Made by a program: the position numbers and the translations under genes. This document shows positions 60,081 to 64,000 of a stretch of DNA of 64,000 bases, piece by piece. Below the pieces are notes generated by a model, which saw nothing but the letters and a program-made list of their open reading frames with translations, had not been told where the DNA came from and did not search any database. Origin of the DNA: Anaeramoeba flamelloides (taxonomy: Eukaryota; Metamonada; Anaeramoebidae). The DNA is taken from positions 8,308,001-8,372,000 of the forward strand of contig JANTQA010000057.1 in assembly GCA_027625915.1 (NCBI GenBank). Direction: 5' to 3'. The stretch's first letter is position 1. Each line of letters starts with the position of its first letter.

Positions 60081-61429
60081 AAATCATCGAGATCTCAAAA
60101 AGCCCCAAAGATATATCGTTCAAAACTGAGACTATTGTTTTCAAAAGTATATATTCGAAACTATTTGAATTGGAAATTGAGTGTCACTCTTTGGCACTTT
60201 TTTTAAAAAATATCCTCATCTATTTTGTTGATTTTTGGAGATCGATCATACATAATAGGTTGGTTGGTTTTTGATTGGTGTTAGGTCTTCAGAAAAATTA
60301 CCAAAAAGTTTTTTTCCATTTCAGAAAACAATTTTTCAAGTTATGACTCAACCCTTAAAGAGAAAATGTATGACTGAATTCATTGTTAAAAAATTGTTTG
60401 TATCCTTGTATTATTGTCGATTTTTTTATGTAATTGGCTGTATTTTTTTTTTTTTTTTTATTTTTTCACGAAATATTGATTTGAATAATCTGAAATCTTT
60501 CAATTCTCAGATTTTGAAATTTTAACAATATTCACTATTATTAAATCCTTATCAATATTCCTCTTAATTTTCAATTCACAAATTAAAAATTGAAATCCTT
60601 CTAAAGGGGATATATTTGAAATATTTTATAGAAAATATTCACTGAAATTTGCCCCCTACTGAAAATTCCAGTTGAAAAAAAAATAAATTTTTTTGAAAAA
60701 GGTAAATAATGAACTACACATGTAGAAAAATTGAATCTTAATATTTTCAGTTTTTTACTAAATTTGTCATTTTTCCTGAAAACCTAACATATTAAGACAC
60801 ATATTTTTTGAAAGAATATAATAGACTTTTTTTAAAAAATATTTCTATATATTTGAAAAATATTTATAATAAAACTTTTTACACAGCGAAGGAAACTAAA
60901 GTTTTTAATTTTTTGTGTAGAATTATAATAAAGTAAAATTGTTAAATTAATTTTTTTTTTCGAGTTTAGAGATTCTAAATATTGGTTTTTGAATATACTA
61001 ATACTAATTTTTAGATTTCTATCCTTTAGATTTGGAAAAATAATTAAAAAAAATTTTTCAAAAATGGCAATTTTTAATTCTAACCATTAGGTAACAATTG
61101 GATAATTTATTGTATCATGATATTTTTAAGAGATTGTTTAAAACCATTTGAACCTGAGAGAACAAATCTCATATTCAATAAATGACAACACTCATTGTTT
61201 TTGATTTCTCTCTTGTGAGACTATTTACTAAATTTTAAAAAAAAGAAAAAAAATATTGATCTTTTCAAAAATTTTAAATCGCTATAATTAATCTCTATTA
61301 AAAATTCAAGTCTAACAGTTTGCAAAAGTGTTTCTTTAGCTATTCAAAAGAGCGAACCAAACAGTTTCATAAACATTTATGTTAAATTGTTCTGCTGACT
61401 ATTTTTAAAAAAAATTACCATCAAGAATC

Positions 61430-61670
61430 AAGCATTTTTTTGGAAGAATAGAATTCTTAAAAGAATTACCCAATCCATTTAAAAATCAGATCTACAATAC
61501 AAAGTACTTTCAATAACACCCAACTATAATTGTGAAGAAATCTACGTTCACCACAAACCCATTATTTTGAAATTTTTAATTCCCTTATTAGAAGATACCC
61601 ATCTTGTTAAAATATACGTTTCATATACTATTTACACTTTTTCCTGTCTTGGACACATAATGTTTTCAGG
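61430..61670 (+). CDS. Coding-like island, gene structure unresolved
   Basis: Two overlapping + frames are open and look protein-like: LPSRIKHFFGRIEFLKELP continuing to NPFKNQIYNTK, then in another frame LQYKVLSITPNYNCEEIYVH continuing to KPIILKFLIPLLEDTHL. G+C is higher than around it. A small intron or a frame change in a decayed gene could explain the switch. No family recognised, no start found. It lies 190 bp upstream of the PH/TH1-like gene. Confidence 0.3.
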
Positions 61671-61858
61671 CAAGTTAAAAAAAATACAGTTTTTTTGGAA
61701 AAACTTCAAAATTAGATTAATTGCCAAGCAACAACTCCTCAAAAATTGATTGGTATGATTAATTTTAACTTTATAAATTTCGAACTTGATATCCACTTTT
61801 CTCATCTTTTGTTCATTTTTCATTTTTTTTTTTTAACAACCAAAACACATTTTGTAAC

Positions 61859-63991
61859 ATGAGTCATAGAAGAAGATTAAAAAATGAAGAAGAAACAGAA
61901 AGAATGATAAACAAAAAAAACAACAAGACAAAGTAATTTTTGAGTCCTGAAAGTTGAAAAAAAAAAAAATAATCTTTTTTAAAAACCTTCTTCTTTTTTT
62001 ATTAATAAACCCAAAAATATGATCCTTTTTCAATCCGCTCTCTCTTTTAAAACAAACTTTAAATTTAGAAAAAAGAAAAAAGAAATTGAACCATTATATT
62101 GGCCTGTTAGAAGAAAATCATTCCGTAGATTTACAGTTAAAAAAAAACGATTGCCAATTCATAGTGGAGGCAACATCGATTTTAAAGTTGTAAAGATTAA
62201 TTCCTATGGGAAAAGACAAAAACGGTAAATACCCTTTTTATTTTTTTTTAATTTCTTCTTTTTGTTTTTCAACGAGATCCCTTTTGAAAAAAGTGTTTCA
62301 AATATGTTATTCATAACAACCCCTAAAACAGACGGCAGTCTTCAAGAGACTCATTTTCAGTTCACTATTAAAAAATTTTTGGTTCCACACTTTTTTCAAA
62401 CTACCCAAGCAAAAAAGTCTTTTGTATTTTTAAGTGTTAAAGTCAAACTGATCAAATTTCAATCTAACGACCTATTATCTGTTAAAAACAGTACTTCCGT
62501 CACCCCCAGGATCCAATAGATTGCAAAAGCATGTTTCCTTTGTGTGCTAAAATTGGATGTAAATAAATGAGAAAAAATATGATAAAATTTCTTTTATATT
62601 TTCAATTTTTGAACAAAAGGATTTTTTTTTTCTTTCGTTGAGAAAAAACAGTCTCTTTTAAATTTATCTTTGGTAATTCAGATTTTCAATGTTTTGAATG
62701 TTTTGCCAAGTTTGAAAGATCTATGAATTGACAAAGTGCTTTCTCAGATTATAAACCTTTTGTTTGTGAAGATTCATACCCTATTTTTTTTTTAATCCTT
62801 GTTGATTTTCTTTTTCGGAATGATACTAGATAGAACCACAGTCTTACAAAATAAAATTGAATAAAAACAGTTGGGTTTATGTCAACAAATTGGAGACTTT
62901 TTTTGAAAAGCACAGAAACAAAACAAATGTTTCTTTTAAAAAACACAGAACCAATCCTAACCACTTTCTAATTCTTTATTTTTTTTTTTAATAATATTTG
63001 TTTTCTTTTTTTATTTGCAACTTTTAGAAAACTTCGATGTTCACGAGAAGGTATTAGCAATCTTGCTAGAAAGGGGACAAAATGGTTTATTAAAGCAGAA
63101 GATATCTATAGGTATATAATTCTTTTTCTTTTTCTTTTTTTTTTTTCACTCTTTGAGTTAGTCATCAATTCCAATAAACGAATGTTTAAAATCAACAACC
63201 AAACGAACCAAAGATTCAAAAAAAAACAAAGAGCCGTTTGGATCATTATTCAAAAAAAAAATAGAGTTATACAGATTCTAACAAATAATTTTACTTGATG
63301 TGATCCTGAATAAAATTGGATTTTAAATAATTTTATTGACATTATTTAAATTGATTTGTTATTTTTTTTGTAATTCTAATTCAACAAAAATTAAAAATAA
63401 AATTTAATTACAACATTTATGAAACCTTTTAAATAACAAACATAATTCCTATACCCAAAACCAATTTAAAGTATATCCAAATCCCAAAAATCAAAAAGCG
63501 CATTTGTTTTAACAGCGCTTCATCGGTTTAATTTTGAAGTTGAAGAAGAAGGCCAAGTTGAAAGGATCATTGACGCCTTTAGATCTTTGAACCTGGGTAA
63601 ATTTCCAAAAAAAAAGACACAAAAAAGAGGGAAAAGTGTACCAAGATCTTTAGAAACTAAATTTAGTTTTGTTCAGGTTTGAAATTACCTTTTTTTTTCT
63701 ACTTTTTTTTAATATTTTAATCAGTTTTTTTTTCTGTGCTTTTTATTTTTCCAATTGTATAACAATTTACCTATGATCTAATGTTTGTTATTTTCAGAAA
63801 AATCTTCTTTTTATGTTAATCACCTGTGACAATTAAAATATTTTAATTTTATTTCCAGTCACAAAAAAGAAGAGATTTTATTAACAAGAAACTTTTCTGT
63901 TTTTTTTTTTTAGCATGGTTTAACCATACCCTTCAGTTTGTTTTGTGGAAAAATTATTACCGCAGCTGACAACAGTTTGAGAATTCAATAG
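61859..63991 (+). CDS. Small basic PH-fold / myosin TH1-like domain protein
   Basis: Five exons join in phase: 61859-61932, 62069-62224, 63028-63111, 63499-63676 and 63914-63991 (TAG), 189 residues. The N-terminus is very basic (MSHRRRLKNEEETER, KKKKKEIEPLYWPVRRKSFR). Then comes NIDFKVVKINSYGKRQKR followed by KLRCSREGISNLARKGTKWF and IKAEDIY, which follows the pattern of the TH1 domain of class I myosins (a strand, K.N..GKRQ.R, L..t...iynL, then basic...i..ediy); TH1 is a PH-like lipid-binding fold. ALHRFNFEVEEE and VERIIDAFRSL may be the last strand and C-terminal helix. A membrane-binding role is inferred. The third intron uses acceptor AAAAAG|CGCATTTG, chosen because the nearer TTTAACAG|CG breaks the frame. 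Alternative: a start at ATG 62019 with no first intron, giving a hydrophobic N-terminus that I judge less likely. Introns are 136, 916, 387 and 237 bp minus exon lengths as given by the coordinates. Exon joins are good; family call moderate. Confidence 0.72.
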
Positions 63992-64000
63992 ATCAAAATT

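Noticed and set aside
60271-60525. Plus-strand 84-codon frame
   Set aside because: It begins in an ordinary AT-rich area, includes a poly-F stretch and has no domain or splice context; two frames are equally open.

Overview
This is a strongly AT-rich nuclear eukaryotic window with spliceosomal introns, one tRNA gene and very low gene density. TAA and TAG both end convincing genes, so the code looks standard and not ciliate-like. The gene content is signalling-rich: a PAK kinase with a CRIB domain, a PH-RasGAP, a B-box/coiled-coil/SPRY protein and a PH/TH1-like protein, plus the Mediator subunit MED27. With asparagine-, glutamine- and EK-rich tracts, this suggests a free-living amoeboid protist (an amoebozoan or an anaeramoebid-like metamonad). 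The organism assignment is inference only.

Layout. 1.49-2.77 kb (-): unidentified coiled-coil protein. 7.46-15.42 kb (-): RasGAP gene rebuilt from four exons whose phases agree, with a 4.8 kb intron; its 5' exon is missing. 19.89-20.29 kb (+): short exons of a possible histone-fold protein. 20.63 kb (+): elongator tRNA-Met with a 15-nt intron. 25.76-31.07 kb (-): two-exon B-box protein with a 3.8 kb intron. 37.82-39.31 kb (-): single-exon MED27. 44.55-56.16 kb (+): seven-exon PAK, 401 aa from 11.6 kb of DNA. 61.86-63.99 kb (+): five-exon PH/TH1-like protein. Exon joins were found by hand from GT/AG borders and phase continuity and have not been tested against RNA.

Almost everything between exons is dispersed repeat. 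I distinguish at least four families of short, non-coding, TA-flanked inverted-repeat elements (called A-D here, MITE-like, resembling Tc1/mariner/pogo derivatives) and several longer repeat families with two to seven copies each. No transposase gene is visible. The clearest history is at 31.9-33.0 kb: a family C element sits inside a family B element, which sits in opposite orientation inside another family B element, each with TA duplications and each level checkable against an uninterrupted copy nearby. Introns of 1.7-4.8 kb are filled by the same repeats, so intron size here appears driven by these insertions.

Functionally, PAK (Rac/Cdc42 effector), RasGAP (Ras off-switch) and the PH/TH1-like protein all point to small-GTPase and membrane/cytoskeleton signalling, but the genes are far apart and nothing in the sequence shows co-regulation.
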